NCBI GenBank assembly: GCA_009617715.1
Contig: VTFK01000464.1
Span: 391,812-455,811, forward strand
Reading direction: 5' to 3'
DNA from: Plectrocnemia conspersa
Taxonomy: Eukaryota > Arthropoda > Insecta > Trichoptera > Polycentropodidae
Length of the DNA stretch: 64,000 nt
Shown in pieces: positions 48,481 through 58,710 of this stretch. The number at the start of each line of letters is the position of its first letter. The first letter of the stretch is position 1. A model generated the notes under the pieces. That model was not told the origin of the DNA and made no database searches. It worked only from the letters and a program-made list of their open reading frames with translations. The position numbers were made by a program, and so were the translations under genes.

Positions 48481-48760
48481 ATAACGCCAATTCGAGTCGC
48501 TCGAGTAGACCGTGTTCGTAACTAACAATAAATTTTGACACAAAACACGGATGACTGGTGATTTCAATTGAAAATTCGAATGACCCTTTTCTGTATGGGG
48601 TAATTTAGAGCATAGGCATTTCCAATAAAGTATATAAAGAGCCCCGGCGCTAAAATGGGTCGGACAAAATTGGAATGTTTGTGCCCGCTGAGATTGTACA
48701 TCGTTCTACAAATCTGTATGTAAACGTTCGATATGATTTGAAAAATAGTCAAAACTCAAA
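48480..48760. other. GC-balanced island with a TATA-like word
   Basis: Contains GAGTCGCTCGAG near 48493 and GTATATAAAGAGCCCCGGCG at about 48630, a good TATA box followed by GC-rich sequence. No clear initiator 25-30 bp downstream and no coding frame after it, so I list it only as a possibility. Confidence 0.25.
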
Positions 48761-48999
48761 CAACTTTATTTTATCGATAAACCATATTTGTATTAATAAA
48801 AATCAATAACAAGAAAATACACATGCAAGTAAAAGACAGGAGGGATTTGAATTAAGTACTAAAATTTACATCTAATTATATATAGTATATGTAATGGAAA
48901 AAACAATATTAAATAAAATTAATAAATTATTTTATAATAAGCATATCTAACTTATTAAAATTCCGAAGCACTCAGTCGTAAATAAATATTCAATAAAAA

Positions 49000-49170
49000 A
49001 TAACCACAGGAAGCACGGTCCGAGCAGGTGCTGTCTATGGTTCTAATTTACTTGTATCCCAGGTAACGTGATTGTGTTAAAGCTAAAGCCGACAGGTAGA
49101 CCTGTGGATAGACAGGTGCAACTGGTCAAGGACGAGTGGCAATCTGATGTCACAAACCACTATAGTGTAG
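49000..49170. promoter_or_regulatory. Cluster of CAGGT words, candidate enhancer
   Basis: Within 100 bp: CAGGTG at 49025-49030, CAGGTA at 49060-49065, CAGGTAG at 49093-49099, its inverted partner ACCTGT at 49100-49105 (together ACAGGTAGACCTGT, a palindrome), CAGGTG at 49113-49118 and CAACTG at 49119-49124. CAGGTAG is the Drosophila Zelda word and CAGGTG the Snail/E-box word. The density is high for AT-rich DNA. Confidence 0.35.
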
Positions 49171-49765
49171 TTTAATTTCGGAATGTAATATTTTGGATTC
49201 ATCTATATATTTATCTTATTAATCCTAACATATTATTTATTTCAATATATTATAGTATATACACAAAAAAAGCTTTTTATTTATTTACTCTCTAAATATA
49301 TACAGATAACATTAAATGCAACTTTCTAAGTAATTGGAAAATTTATGGGACGTTATTTTAATCAATGAAAATTAAATTGCTTTAAGATATTTTAATCTGT
49401 GTTTCGTATATGTTATTTTCTGAAACGTTAAGAACACCAAATCTGAGATCAATTGTCGAAAAATTAATGTTTACATTGATAATTCAGTTAATTTTTCTGG
49501 TAAATACTTAATTTTTAGAGGTGTGAGATTTGAGATCTGGATTATCAAGACTAATGATGTGGAAGAAAAGTATGGATGATTTAAAAACATGGATAATTAT
49601 TATTTGGTTTGAAAATATATGTAATATATTAACAATTACAGATCTTAATTTTATTTATTTATTTAAAAAATCCTTGATTCTCGTTTTCTTTTAAGAATCT
49701 CTCAAGTTTTTTTCAATATTAGTACAATTTTCTCTTAGAACTGTTATATTGTTATATTTAAATGA
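49170..49765. other. AT-rich intergenic DNA, nothing identifiable
   Basis: A/T sequence between the CAGGT cluster and Tigger copy 2. Confidence 0.5.
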
Positions 49766-50330
49766 CTTTTGGTCAATGTAGTCCAGTAAAGTTTAAACAG
49801 TAGTATGAGAAGTCTTGTGATGAATGTAATTGTTTAGTTTTTTCTTTACTTGTATTCTCATTATCACTCCCTTTCTCTTATATTTAAATGATATCACTTA
49901 AGCATTAAAAACCCAGATAATTTGAATCGCAATTTAACCATTCCTCGATGTTGCCGCGATTAACATTTTCAAAGCATTTTTAATTTTTTTGCCTCGGTCT
50001 CTTTAGAATCCAATACATCTTTTTAAAAGCTAGAAAGAATCTTTCTTTAAGACCCAATAAGTGTTACTGGCTTCATCTTTGATCAAGATTGTACATTTTT
50101 TATTAAAATTGCTCAAGCCATTATGTTCTTTAGTAAGAGTTTTGAATAAACCAGCAAGGTAAGCTATTTCATTGATGATGTAACACCTTGGTACATGATT
50201 TGAATTATTATTGTAATATTGGGCAGAAGATTTTGATATCAATACCATTAAATTATCTAGATTTTTGCTTCTCCTAGCATGATACATTACACCGTTTGTT
50301 TTACATATCACAACAATTGATTGATAGTAA
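49765..50330 (-). mobile_element. pogo/Tigger DNA transposon relic, copy 2
   Basis: Aligns by eye with copy 1 at 7765-8548 in the same orientation. Shared DNA includes TTTGAATCGC, ACATTTTCAAAGCATTT, CAATGCATCTTTTT/CAATACATCTTTTT, AAGAATCTTTCT, GATGATGTAACACCTTGGT and CCTAGCATGA. On the reverse strand it reads GSDNENTSKE and, at the C-terminus, TLLDYIDQ, the family's usual ending. The frame 50030-50434 (134 codons) covers it but mixes in unrelated DNA at its start and carries the transposase out of register in places. The segment with the second catalytic Asp seen in copy 1 is deleted here, and no terminal inverted repeat is visible. Inactive. Confidence 0.85.
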
Positions 50331-50500
50331 AAATAAATAGCAATATATGAGCCAACAGGTATATGTAAATATATCCTACAATAAAAACACAATACGTGTG
50401 CCACTAATATACATAAATGGAATAGCATATACACAATGATAAAACAATCCAGTCATTACAACAAATTAAAATGCCCCACCGCAAACAATCGCATAAAACA
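50330..50500. other. Spacer
   Basis: AT-rich sequence between Tigger copy 2 and the following GC-rich island; no feature. Confidence 0.5.
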
Positions 50501-50980
50501 CAATTGAAAATTAACGAAAAAATGATAACGGCCAACGCGAGCTTGTTTCGACTTTTCAGGCCGTAATTTACGGCCCGAGTTGGTGCGGCCAACTATCGCG
50601 GCAGCCGCGTGTCCCCGCGGGACTGTTTTTGTGAATATTTCATAATCAAATCGTCATAAGGATAATGAATTATTCGAGGGTGGGATAAGAGGGTGGGGTG
50701 GTCTTCCCCTCTCCATCCACCTAAAACCACCAATAAATCACAATTTGAACTTGATAATTTCGCCGGCGGCCCCATTAAAAATACGCGGCCTACGCAAAAT
50801 GGCGAATGGATGGAAGTCCATCCATTAGGCGCCCAGGCCAAATGCTGATAATTGGGTAAATAATTTATGGGGTAACACACACACCCCGCGGCGACGCTCG
50901 GTTATTTATTGGCCGACAAAAATTGACCAAGACGATGAATGAAGCTGTACAGGTGAAAAAGTTAGCTCTGATTTATGTTC
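50500..50980. promoter_or_regulatory. GC-rich island with homeodomain words, candidate enhancer
   Basis: One of the most GC-rich blocks (GCGGCAGCCGCGTG, CCCGCGGG, GCCGGCGGCCCC). TGATAATTGGGTAAATAATT followed by TATGG near 50846-50870 carries a homeodomain core and an Abd-B/Caudal-like TTTATGG word. ATGGATGGAAGTCCATCCAT at about 50807-50826 is nearly palindromic. Reverse frames at 50404-50592 and 50593-50880 have no domain. Regulatory function is inferred. Confidence 0.32.
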
Positions 50981-51290
50981 TTTTATTTTTTTTCAAAAAC
51001 GGTAGCGCTATTTTCTTATTTTTTAAATATAATAATTAAAAATGTTACTTAAAAAAAATAATTAAATTTTTATAAAAAAAAAAAATTTTATAAAAAAAAA
51101 ATTGCAATAACCATTTTATTTAAATTCATTGTTAACAGTTACATTTCATGTTACAGTTTTAGAGCTATTAATTTTAGACATGAATTAAGTCACAGTGTAT
51201 TGCCTGCGTGTATTATTAAAATACTTTAATCAGTTTTAATAATAGTTATCATTTTAAATAACTATATTAGCAAAAAAATAAAAATAAAAT
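50980..51290. other. AT-rich spacer with long A and T runs
   Basis: Several runs of 8-10 A near 51050-51100; nothing else. Confidence 0.55.
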
Positions 51291-51690
51291 TTATTCGGCA
51301 CGAGTCTGTCCTGATACATAGCTTTTCACTGCAGCGTATGGATAAAACGGATTTTTTTCATGTTCCCTCTCCAAAATCGATACGTAAGGTTGTCTTCCGC
51401 ATCTGTCACCGTTCTGACCCCTTGGATGATGGATGACTGCCGAAGTCTTTTGGACGGATTTGGGTCGGCGAACATAAACAAAATCGACTCCACGTCGGTG
51501 AGCTCGGTCGGAATGGGGAAGATTTTCATTTTCGCTCTCCAGCGAAATATACGAAGCGAAAGGTTAATATTTGATTCGAATTCGTCTGTATATGCAATCA
51601 AATCCAATATGGAAACATTGAAACAATTTAACCGATCATTAGGCGCTCGAGAGGTAGACGGTGTGCCTCGAGCGATTTAATACTATATAT
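51290..51690. other. GC-balanced island open on both strands
   Basis: Forward 51360-51680 (106 codons) and reverse 51326-51607 (93 codons) are both open over nearly the same bases. Both have coding-like composition; the reverse frame includes FRWRAKMKIFPIPTELTDVE, and neither matches a family I know. One strand could be an exon with the other its shadow, but I cannot choose. The island ends with CTCGAG/CGCTCGAG words near 51645-51672. Confidence 0.28.
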
Positions 51691-52385
51691 GTATAGTTTT
51701 AAAGTTAGTTAGTCAATACTTATACCTTGTAGATTTAAGACCAAAAACAGGACTTTTTTTTACTTTGATACAAAGAAAAATAATAGAGCAAATATCAAAT
51801 CTATAAATAAAATACGTTTTGTGTTGGCAATATTTTTGTAGTGTACGCTAAAAATAAAAGTTATCCCTAGCAAGTTATATCGCTTGATTGCAAAGTTAAG
51901 TCCAGCTAAGCTAAATAACTGAATACTGAGAATGCCGGTTAATCGTGTAGTCAAATACTGCATATGGTGGTAGTAGATGGTCAGAATTAAAACGGCGATA
52001 AACATAAATATTTTGGTCAATATATACATCATTGACCAAAATATTGTACTTCTATCGACGCTATAAATATTAATAACATTTATTTTTCAGACAATTTTTT
52101 TAGGATGTATGTATAATTCTATTACATATTTTATATTTAATTATTGAATAACTTGTAAAGCGCAAATGTCTTGGTAAAGATAAAAATGTATTAAGTTCAT
52201 TGCGTTTAAAGTGAGATACAACTAGCCTTTTAATAAAACATGTTAGACATCAACTAAAATATTTTTTTATTGCAACAATCTTGCATAAAACGTTTTTCGT
52301 ATTATTTTTAGTTTAAAACGTTTTTTCAGTTCTAAATATATCTAGTATTAAATGATTGATAATTCACTAATATTTAAAAAATATA
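51690..52385. other. AT-rich intergenic DNA, nothing identifiable
   Basis: The 90-codon reverse frame at 51760-52032 is hydrophobic AT-codon sequence. ATTGACCAAAATATT-like words recur at about 52010-52045 as a short inverted/direct pair. Confidence 0.45.
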
Positions 52386-52399
52386 TTTACCCAAAATTA

Positions 52400-52505
52400 A
52401 ATTATATATTTATATATATATACATATACATACATATGTGTTTATGTATATCTACATATACATATGTATCTACATATACATACATATGTTTATTTTGTAT
52501 ATTAT
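52400..52505. repeat. TACATA/TATGTA microsatellite
   Basis: Imperfect alternation of ACATATACATACATATGT-type words over about 100 bp, partly self-complementary. Confidence 0.85.
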
Positions 52506-52970
52506 GTACATGTACGTAACGCCGTCATTATTGTACACGTCGGTCGTTTACGTAAAATAAAAGCCTTTTATTCGTGATTGATGAACGCATTAATATGAAC
52601 CGCCGTTCTCATTATTAACGCTATATATGTACACACATTCATACCTATGTAGTATATGTGTGTAAGTATTGTTTTATTGTGTTTTCTTCTTCTGTTATAT
52701 CCCTTTTTCCGGGTGATTTTTTTTTGGGGGTATGGAAAATCTCCGATCTTCCGTTTGCGGTTGAATTTAAATTAGATTTTATTCTGTAAAAATGTGGGGC
52801 GAAGTGTGAGGAGTTTTTGTTTTATTTATGGACTGCAAAAAATATGACTAAAAAGCATCGGGAGAAGATCATGTATATTCATTTCGGATCACTTTCGGCG
52901 CGGATCTCGGCCAGATGCTGCTTACTACATTAATATGTATGAAATGGCCGTATTTTTTTATTTTATGTTT
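52505..52970. other. GC-balanced island interrupted by repeats
   Basis: Contains GTACACGTCGGTCGTTTACG, GAACCGCCGTTCTC, a run of T and G at 52720-52731 and CGGCGCGGATCTCGGCC near 52895. No ORF. Candidate conserved non-coding DNA. Confidence 0.27.
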
Positions 52971-53790
52971 TCGTATTGAATTTGTGAAAGCATTGCTCGG
53001 ACTTGTATTTTAACTGTTGTATAATTTTTTTTTAAATATTATGAAAAATATATAAAATAATACAATTTATATAACTAAATATCATAAATTATACATAGTT
53101 TTACTTACTTATTTATTTAACTTTTAATTGATAAGATATACAATAAAAAATTGTATTCATACTTTGTAATTAAATAAAAAAATATTTTTTCGTATTGAAA
53201 TATTTTATCGCAAAACTTTACAAATATACTTGTTAATTAATTTTGCACATTTCTACTACAAAAATAAATAATTTGATTAAGTTTACCCTTTTTTTTAGTT
53301 TTTTAAAACTATTTTTTTGTGTCGTCGGTTTTATTTTTATACACAAATTTTTAGCACTTACTCTATTAAAATGCTAAAAACTAATTGGTTTTAATTTATT
53401 TAGTTTATTTTTACAAGTAGATGTGACGCTATAGCATTGTTTTACTTATTGCATAATATGCATTACTTTATTTTTTTAGGTTAGTTTGCATTATAAATTG
53501 TTGCCAATATTTTTTTTTTATTTTGCCATCCGGCTTCATAATACTCTGGCATTGAACATTTATCTATTTAATGTCAGCTATAGTTTAAAAACAATGCAAT
53601 GTACTGTATTTAAACCATTGTGACGCATTTTGATGAACTGTTAGATCAAGTACATTTCCTGAAAGAAGACAATTATATATATATATATTTATTTTCTTTA
53701 TTTTTTAATAAATCTTTTGTTGTAACCTGACAGGCGCAAGCCCAATGTGTTAAATCGGGAAAATCTGTAACAATTGAGCTAGCTAATCAG
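52970..53790. other. AT-rich intergenic DNA, nothing identifiable
   Basis: Low complexity, with an (AT)n run at about 53673-53690. The 3' portion (53725-53790) becomes more complex next to the SINE. Confidence 0.5.
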
Positions 53791-53794
53791 ACAT

Positions 53795-54025
53795 AATGAA
53801 TACTTGCACAAATAAGTATTAACAAAGTCTGGGAATCGGTGACATATATATTATTAACTATAAATTATCATGTGCTGAACAATTTATAATCAATAGATGT
53901 CACTGCAGCTGGGGCCGGTTTTTTTTTTTAATAATAAATAAAAATTCCAGTGTCGCTGCCGAGACTCGAACCCGCAACCTCAGATTTACTAGTTTGAGAT
54001 ATTACGGACTACGCTATTCCGTCCT
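53795..54025 (-). mobile_element. tRNA-derived SINE, copy 1
   Basis: On the reverse strand the head contains TAGCGTAGTCCG (RNA polymerase III A-box, one mismatch to consensus) and GGTTCGAGTCTC (B-box), spaced as in a tRNA. The body (GCAGTGACATCTATTGATTA, then a TAATATATATGTCACCGATT-like piece) is shared with the copy at 60425-60680. In the forward orientation the B-box complement is at about 53963-53978. SINEs are non-coding and depend on a LINE's reverse transcriptase for copying. Confidence 0.8.
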
Positions 54026-54390
54026 TAATGAATATATAAGCTTTAAAAATGTCTTATATAAATATAGAAGCTTTAAAAATGCAGCAAAATTAATAGTAAA
54101 TTATTTTAAATAAAACTTTTAATAAAATTTATTATTAAATGAAATAAAAATCAGTTCCCTACACCTATTATTATTTATTATTATATCGAATATGAAACAG
54201 TAAAAGGTAAATAGAAAATGAAACAATGTGAACCGTTCAAAGGTATTAGTAAACCTTACAAATTTTGAAGACAATATTCCCTTTAAATGGCCTAATAAAA
54301 ATCAAATATATGTTGTATTGAATATTTGAGGTACAAAAAAAAAAATTTATTAATTTTAAACACAATTTAAACTCTATTTACCGTGCATTT
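54025..54390. other. AT-rich spacer
   Basis: AGCTTTAAAAATG occurs twice at about 54039 and 54070. No other feature. Confidence 0.5.
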
Positions 54391-54930
54391 CTTTCGAACC
54401 AAAAAAACTTAGAGCATAGTCTAAGTTTGGCGGTAGGTTTCGATGGCTTGACACGGTAGAAAATGAGAAGAAATTTCGCTCCCGAAAGCCTGAATAGTTG
54501 AACCGGGGTGGCTGCTAAGGATTTTAGAGTTTGAGGCATGTGGAGGTGGACTTTTGGGGTTCTAAATAAAAAAAATCTAAGTAAATTTTCCAATTTCGCG
54601 TGCCCAGATTTAAGTTTTTTCTGAGATAGCACGCACTCTGGCGAGCAGATAAGGCAGTAGTGAGCAGCCCCGGAGCCATTTTCCGATCGAGGGGTGAGAA
54701 TGGAGATTTATTGGGGCGCTACCGCGGCCAGAAGTGAGCGTAATTTATGGCTCAAAGGAACAGAGGAAGAGCCACACAATCGACGCCCCAACGAATCCAC
54801 CAGCCGAACACCTAATAAATCGATAGAATATTCAAATTGACATTACAACTTTTGCTAACACAACGACGACAATGGATGCTTCGGACGCCGTTTCTAATTC
54901 GATCCATAAAGACACCATTCAGAGCATGCA
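54390..54930. other. GC-balanced island, candidate regulatory DNA
   Basis: A long complex block; the 84-codon reverse frame at 54378-54632 has no motif. GCGTAATTTATGGCTC near 54729 resembles the TAATTTATGG word in the island at 50.85 kb. CCGCGGCC and GGGGCGCTACCG occur nearby. Confidence 0.3.
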
Positions 54931-55440
54931 AACATTGTTTTTTATTAAACGTTGTTTAATTTATTAGATAAGGGTAGATCATTTTAAAATCTAGACATCT
55001 GACATACATTTATTCAATTTAATTAAAAGAATATCTATAAGACTCCTTAGATTATCTCGTAATATAGTAAAAAAAAATAATACTACAATATACAGCATAA
55101 TTGAAAATAAATTAATTGTTATTAAATTTATTATCAATAATAATTATTTAAAATATAATAAAATTACAAATTTATTAGTAGGCGTATTATATGAATAGTG
55201 TGACATTATTAAAATTTATTTTATATGCTGTCAAGAATTGTTTGTGGTTTTATTTTGTTAAAAAAAATGTTTTTGTATTTTAAGGTTGATATATTAATCT
55301 GCATATTTTAGTCAATATTTAAACACAATCATACATAGATATTTAAATATTTTCATTATTACTATTAAAGTGCAATATATCTATTTAGACAATAATCAAT
55401 TCTAACAATAAACATATTTTCTTTTTTCTTTTTTCTCTCA
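54930..55440. other. AT-rich intergenic DNA, nothing identifiable
   Basis: A/T sequence with no repeats or motifs. Confidence 0.5.
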
Positions 55441-55446
55441 GCAAGA

Positions 55447-55570
55447 TAGACACTTCTAAATTAAGATCGAAAAAGTAAATGCAAAACTGCACCAAATATC
55501 ATTGGGCGTGCCTTAGGACAACGTTCTTGGACCGATGTTGTATTTGTTAACACGATATATCATTTTTAAG
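55447..55570 (+). mobile_element. Short reverse transcriptase scrap of a jockey-like retrotransposon
   Basis: One forward frame reads Lys-Val-Asn-Ala-Lys-Leu-His, then SLGVP, a stop, DNVLGPMLYLL. Jockey-type reverse transcriptases have GVPQGSVLGPxLYLLY at this place, so the order and spacing fit, with a stop replacing the Gln. Nothing recognisable remains on either side, so it is a scrap of about 120 bp. Confidence 0.55.
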
Positions 55571-56760
55571 GATTTATTTTATATTTTTGTGCATTAATGG
55601 GCCGTACTGTCTAGATGTTTAGTATGATGAATTTTTATATAACATGAAGTAAAATGTATTTTGGAGATCAACATATATATATATGTTCTGGTCTAACAGA
55701 ATTTTTAAATTTTAAAAACATTAATAACAATTCGCTTACATTTAAATAAACACAATTCACAAAAAATATATAAGCAATAGTTTTACCATAGGTCTAAATA
55801 TATTCAAGTGAATTATAATTAACCATTAATGACATCCATTTTATTGACAACTAGATCCAATTCAATGTTTTAATATATCAGTCTAGTGAGCATTAATCAA
55901 AAGCTTTTTTCTCACTTGCCCGTCCAATATAAATTGTTCACTCAGACGCGTTTCTTCGATGGTGCCGCCTCTGATTCAAAGTCGTTTCTCTTCCCAGCTC
56001 GACTGTTATACACTTAAGGCAGTGCATAAAAAGCGTATGTATTGATAAATTTTCTCTTTCTCATCGAGCCAAGTAATTGTAAGCGAAGTGGCAGATAAAC
56101 GACAGCACAAAACGTTAAATGGATCAGCGAGCGACCCATCTAGTCTGCCGTTCGTCGGATATGCTATCATTCCAAAGAACAGTTTTTTTATTGTTGCTTT
56201 CGATCCTTGCTTGGCATGTGTCCAAAAGCTTATATAAATATAGTCAATATACAATCTATTCTTTATTCTAATAAAAGAGTTTAAAAGGCTTTCGATTTCA
56301 TTAAAGAACATCCTACAACCATTATCAATTAAATATCATTTGATAAATAATATTTTTTATACATAAATTAATATCATAATTGGAGTAGTTAATTTTTTAT
56401 ATTTGAGATTTATATTTTTCGAATACTGTATTACTTAAACTTATTAAATTAACAATTAAATTTTACATTTTATATTATGTTTGTGAGATAAGAATTAGTA
56501 ACTAATGTTAAATTTAATTAAAAACTAAGAATATGGAATTATAAGCTACTTTAAATTATAGAGAATATCATATACATATGTATAAAAAATCGTTTAAATA
56601 TTTATACAAAATATTTTTTTTAGTTATTGTTATAAAGTTATTGTTAAGTGTGTCGAGTGTTCATTTTTTAAAAATATTTTCCTAAAATTTCTAAAAGAAA
56701 ATTCAAAATTTTATATTCATATCAATCTACACTTGTGTGAATAATATTTATTCAGAAATG
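55570..56760. other. Intergenic DNA with a complex patch at 55910-56240
   Basis: The patch includes GACGCGTTTCTTCGATGGTGC and GCGAGCGACCC; a 101-codon reverse frame (56006-56311) covers part of it without a known domain. The remainder is AT-rich. Confidence 0.35.
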
Positions 56761-56960
56761 GATTTTTTGTATGATAAATTTGCAACGAAACGGAAATACT
56801 AGTGCGCAAGTACTTCCGTTGGTCACCTAGCCACATGTCGGCGGTAAACTCTGGCCTGGCGATGACACGAAGCCAAGCGGTCGATGTCAACGGGTAGTTA
56901 TATAAACTGAAACCCGTCGGCAAGCGTGCGCTAGTAGTTTACGACCTTTGGATATGTTAA
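56760..56960. other. Small GC-balanced island with a TATA-like word
   Basis: TATATAAA at 56899-56906 is followed by GC-rich sequence (AAACCCGTCGGCAAGCGTGC). The 68-codon reverse frame at 56717-56923 shows no motif. A promoter is possible but unsupported by any downstream gene. Confidence 0.22.
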
Positions 56961-58010
56961 ACCAAAATAAAAAATATTTTCGCGATTCACTGTGACTGAT
57001 TGTAAAATAATTAAAGTACTTTTACGACTAGGAGAATTAAAATGTTATGTATTACAAGTTCAGAGGTTAACTTACAAATTTTAACAATTTTGTGGAATAT
57101 AGTCCGGATAAATAATATTTTTATTTTTATGTTTCTCTTAAAAGGGCTACAAAATTGTAGACAATAAAATATTTCAAGCCTAAAAATGTATATAAACAAA
57201 TCTTAATCAAACTTTTATTTTTTTGATTTTTCACTTTGATAAAAAATCAGAAAGATGCAGTAAATATGCTAAAAGTAAATATTTTTAATTTATATTGTTG
57301 TCTTAACAATGTAACAAAATTTTAGATAATTATAGAAAATGATTTTAAATGTCATTAAAAGGTGTTTTGTACCAAAAAAACACGTATAAAGGCTAAGAGA
57401 ACGTGGACCCAAAATATTTATTGTTTTTAAATTTTTATTTAATATTAACTATAAATTTGTTTAAAATGATTATTAAAAAATCTAGGTAAAACTAATCTGT
57501 GACGATTGATCGAAATTTTAATTATATAATAATCAGCAATTTTAATTATATAATAACAAAATTTAATAACACTAAGGTCCATATGAGATTCGATTCCAGG
57601 TCTTTTGGGTATTATACACTTACTTATACCACTGGTCTATTTTACTGATACAAGTTTAATAATTGCTGTGCATAGCTATCGAAATAATAAACATCTCTAG
57701 GATAATGATTAAAAGCGTGGTATCATAGAAGAGAAAATATTTATGCTTACTTGTAAGACAGCAATTTGGACATCACATTCACTGACATAATAGCGGCATT
57801 AATTTTTATTATTCGTCATTATTTAAACAAAATTAGATCGCAATGAAACCAAATCCAATGATTAATATTTTAATAATATATTTATGAAATAATTTTCACA
57901 TAGCAATAAATTTAAATTACAACTTGATCAAATAACTGATTATTAAAACTGAAAAACTATTCGAAATATTTTTTAAGACCCTAAAAGTATATTAATATTT
58001 GAACTACGCA
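56960..58010. other. AT-rich intergenic DNA with a tandem pair and a tRNA-like patch
   Basis: A 25-bp direct pair (TTTTAATTATATAATAA) lies at about 57517-57560. The tRNA-like patch at 57560-57650 is listed separately. Nothing else. Confidence 0.45.
57560..57650 (-). mobile_element. Possible decayed SINE head
   Basis: The reverse strand has CCAGTGGTATAAGTAAG (A-box-like) about 30 bp before GGAATCGAATCTC (B-box-like). It does not fold as a tRNA and lacks the body of the SINE family at 53.8 and 60.4 kb, so it may be a different family or chance. Confidence 0.3.
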
Positions 58011-58710
58011 GAAAATGCGTACTCTCGCTGACATCGTTTGTTTTATTTTTATTTTTCCAGCGACAATTGGATTTTTTCTGCTTCTGTGAAGACATGTCCG
58101 TGAAAAGCGGCGTCTATATTACTTCGTCGCGAAAAATATTTTCTCCAACCTTACGTGCAGAATTTTTGCTCTCTCTATCAAACTGGAATTTCAACAGACG
58201 ACCGTATCGAAGATAAATACCGTGATTGAAGGCTTTCAAAGAGCCGATTCGTATCTGTAGAGCTTTTTGCCGCTTTAGCGCTTCGAGTTACCGGCAACGC
58301 GGCCAAAAGGGACAATGCGCCAACTTTTCGATGTTTACTTTGACCCAACCAAATTAGTTTCGCAACTGCGAAAAAAATTGGCGGAGCAAATATTTTTGAG
58401 TGATTTTTTTCTCGGCAGCACGTATGCTGACGATAATAAATATTTACCTTGGCACAAAAGAGGAATGGATCTCCTTAGGTAAATATGTGTTTATCCATCA
58501 ACACTTTCCCAATGGAAATTGGGCGTTAGAGTCGCGCTGCTGCTGGTGACAGCCATTTTCTCCATTTTTTCTCCCTCTCTCTCCCTCTCTCTTTCACTCG
58601 GGTTAATGGATGTAATATATTGGTCACATGTTCGTGTTCTTTCGTAACTTGCAAAAATCGTGTTTGGGGGTGATTTGTTAAATTTTACATCTGTCGCTAA
58701 GCCGTGTTGC
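58010..58710. promoter_or_regulatory. Large GC-balanced island with GAGA and PHO-like words
   Basis: About 700 bp of complex DNA. At 58552-58559 GCCATTTT fits the PHO consensus GCCATHWY. It is followed at 58571-58593 by repeated CTCTCT/CCCTCTCT, the complement of GAGAG. This pairing is characteristic of Drosophila Polycomb response elements. The block also contains the exon-like frame listed next. Regulatory function is inferred. Confidence 0.33.
58279..58478 (+). CDS. Exon-like open frame, unassigned
   Basis: An open frame of 55 codons runs from ATG at 58315 to TAA at 58480-58482. It reads MRQLFDVYFDPTKLVSQLRK, then KLAEQIFLSDFFLGSTYADD and NKYLPWHKRGMDLLR. The same frame is open upstream to a TTTAG preceded by a pyrimidine-rich stretch (58265-58278), a possible 3' splice site. 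It ends at AG|GTAAAT, a plausible 5' donor at 58479. The residue mix is protein-like. Y-ADD recalls the reverse transcriptase box, but no other polymerase motif is near, so I do not assign it. It may be an internal exon, a relic, or chance within a GC-balanced island. Confidence 0.22.

Noticed and set aside
48630..48665. TATA-box promoter
   Set aside because: GTATATAAAG is a fair TATA word, but no initiator and no downstream frame; such words are common in AT-rich DNA. The same applies to 56899-56906.
50030..50434. 134-codon reverse frame taken as an intact gene
   Set aside because: It lies over Tigger copy 2 and runs into unrelated DNA at its N-terminal side; part is out of register with the transposase. 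Treated as a transposon relic.
53940..54025. A tRNA gene at the SINE head
   Set aside because: Stems are imperfect and the head continues into a body shared with a second dispersed copy, so it is a SINE.
57560..57650. A functional tRNA gene
   Set aside because: A- and B-box-like words exist but no acceptor or T stem pairs; at most a decayed SINE head.
58417..58470. TYADDNKYL as a reverse transcriptase active site
   Set aside because: No PQGS, NYRP or other polymerase landmark on either side and different composition from the LINE relics; probably coincidence.
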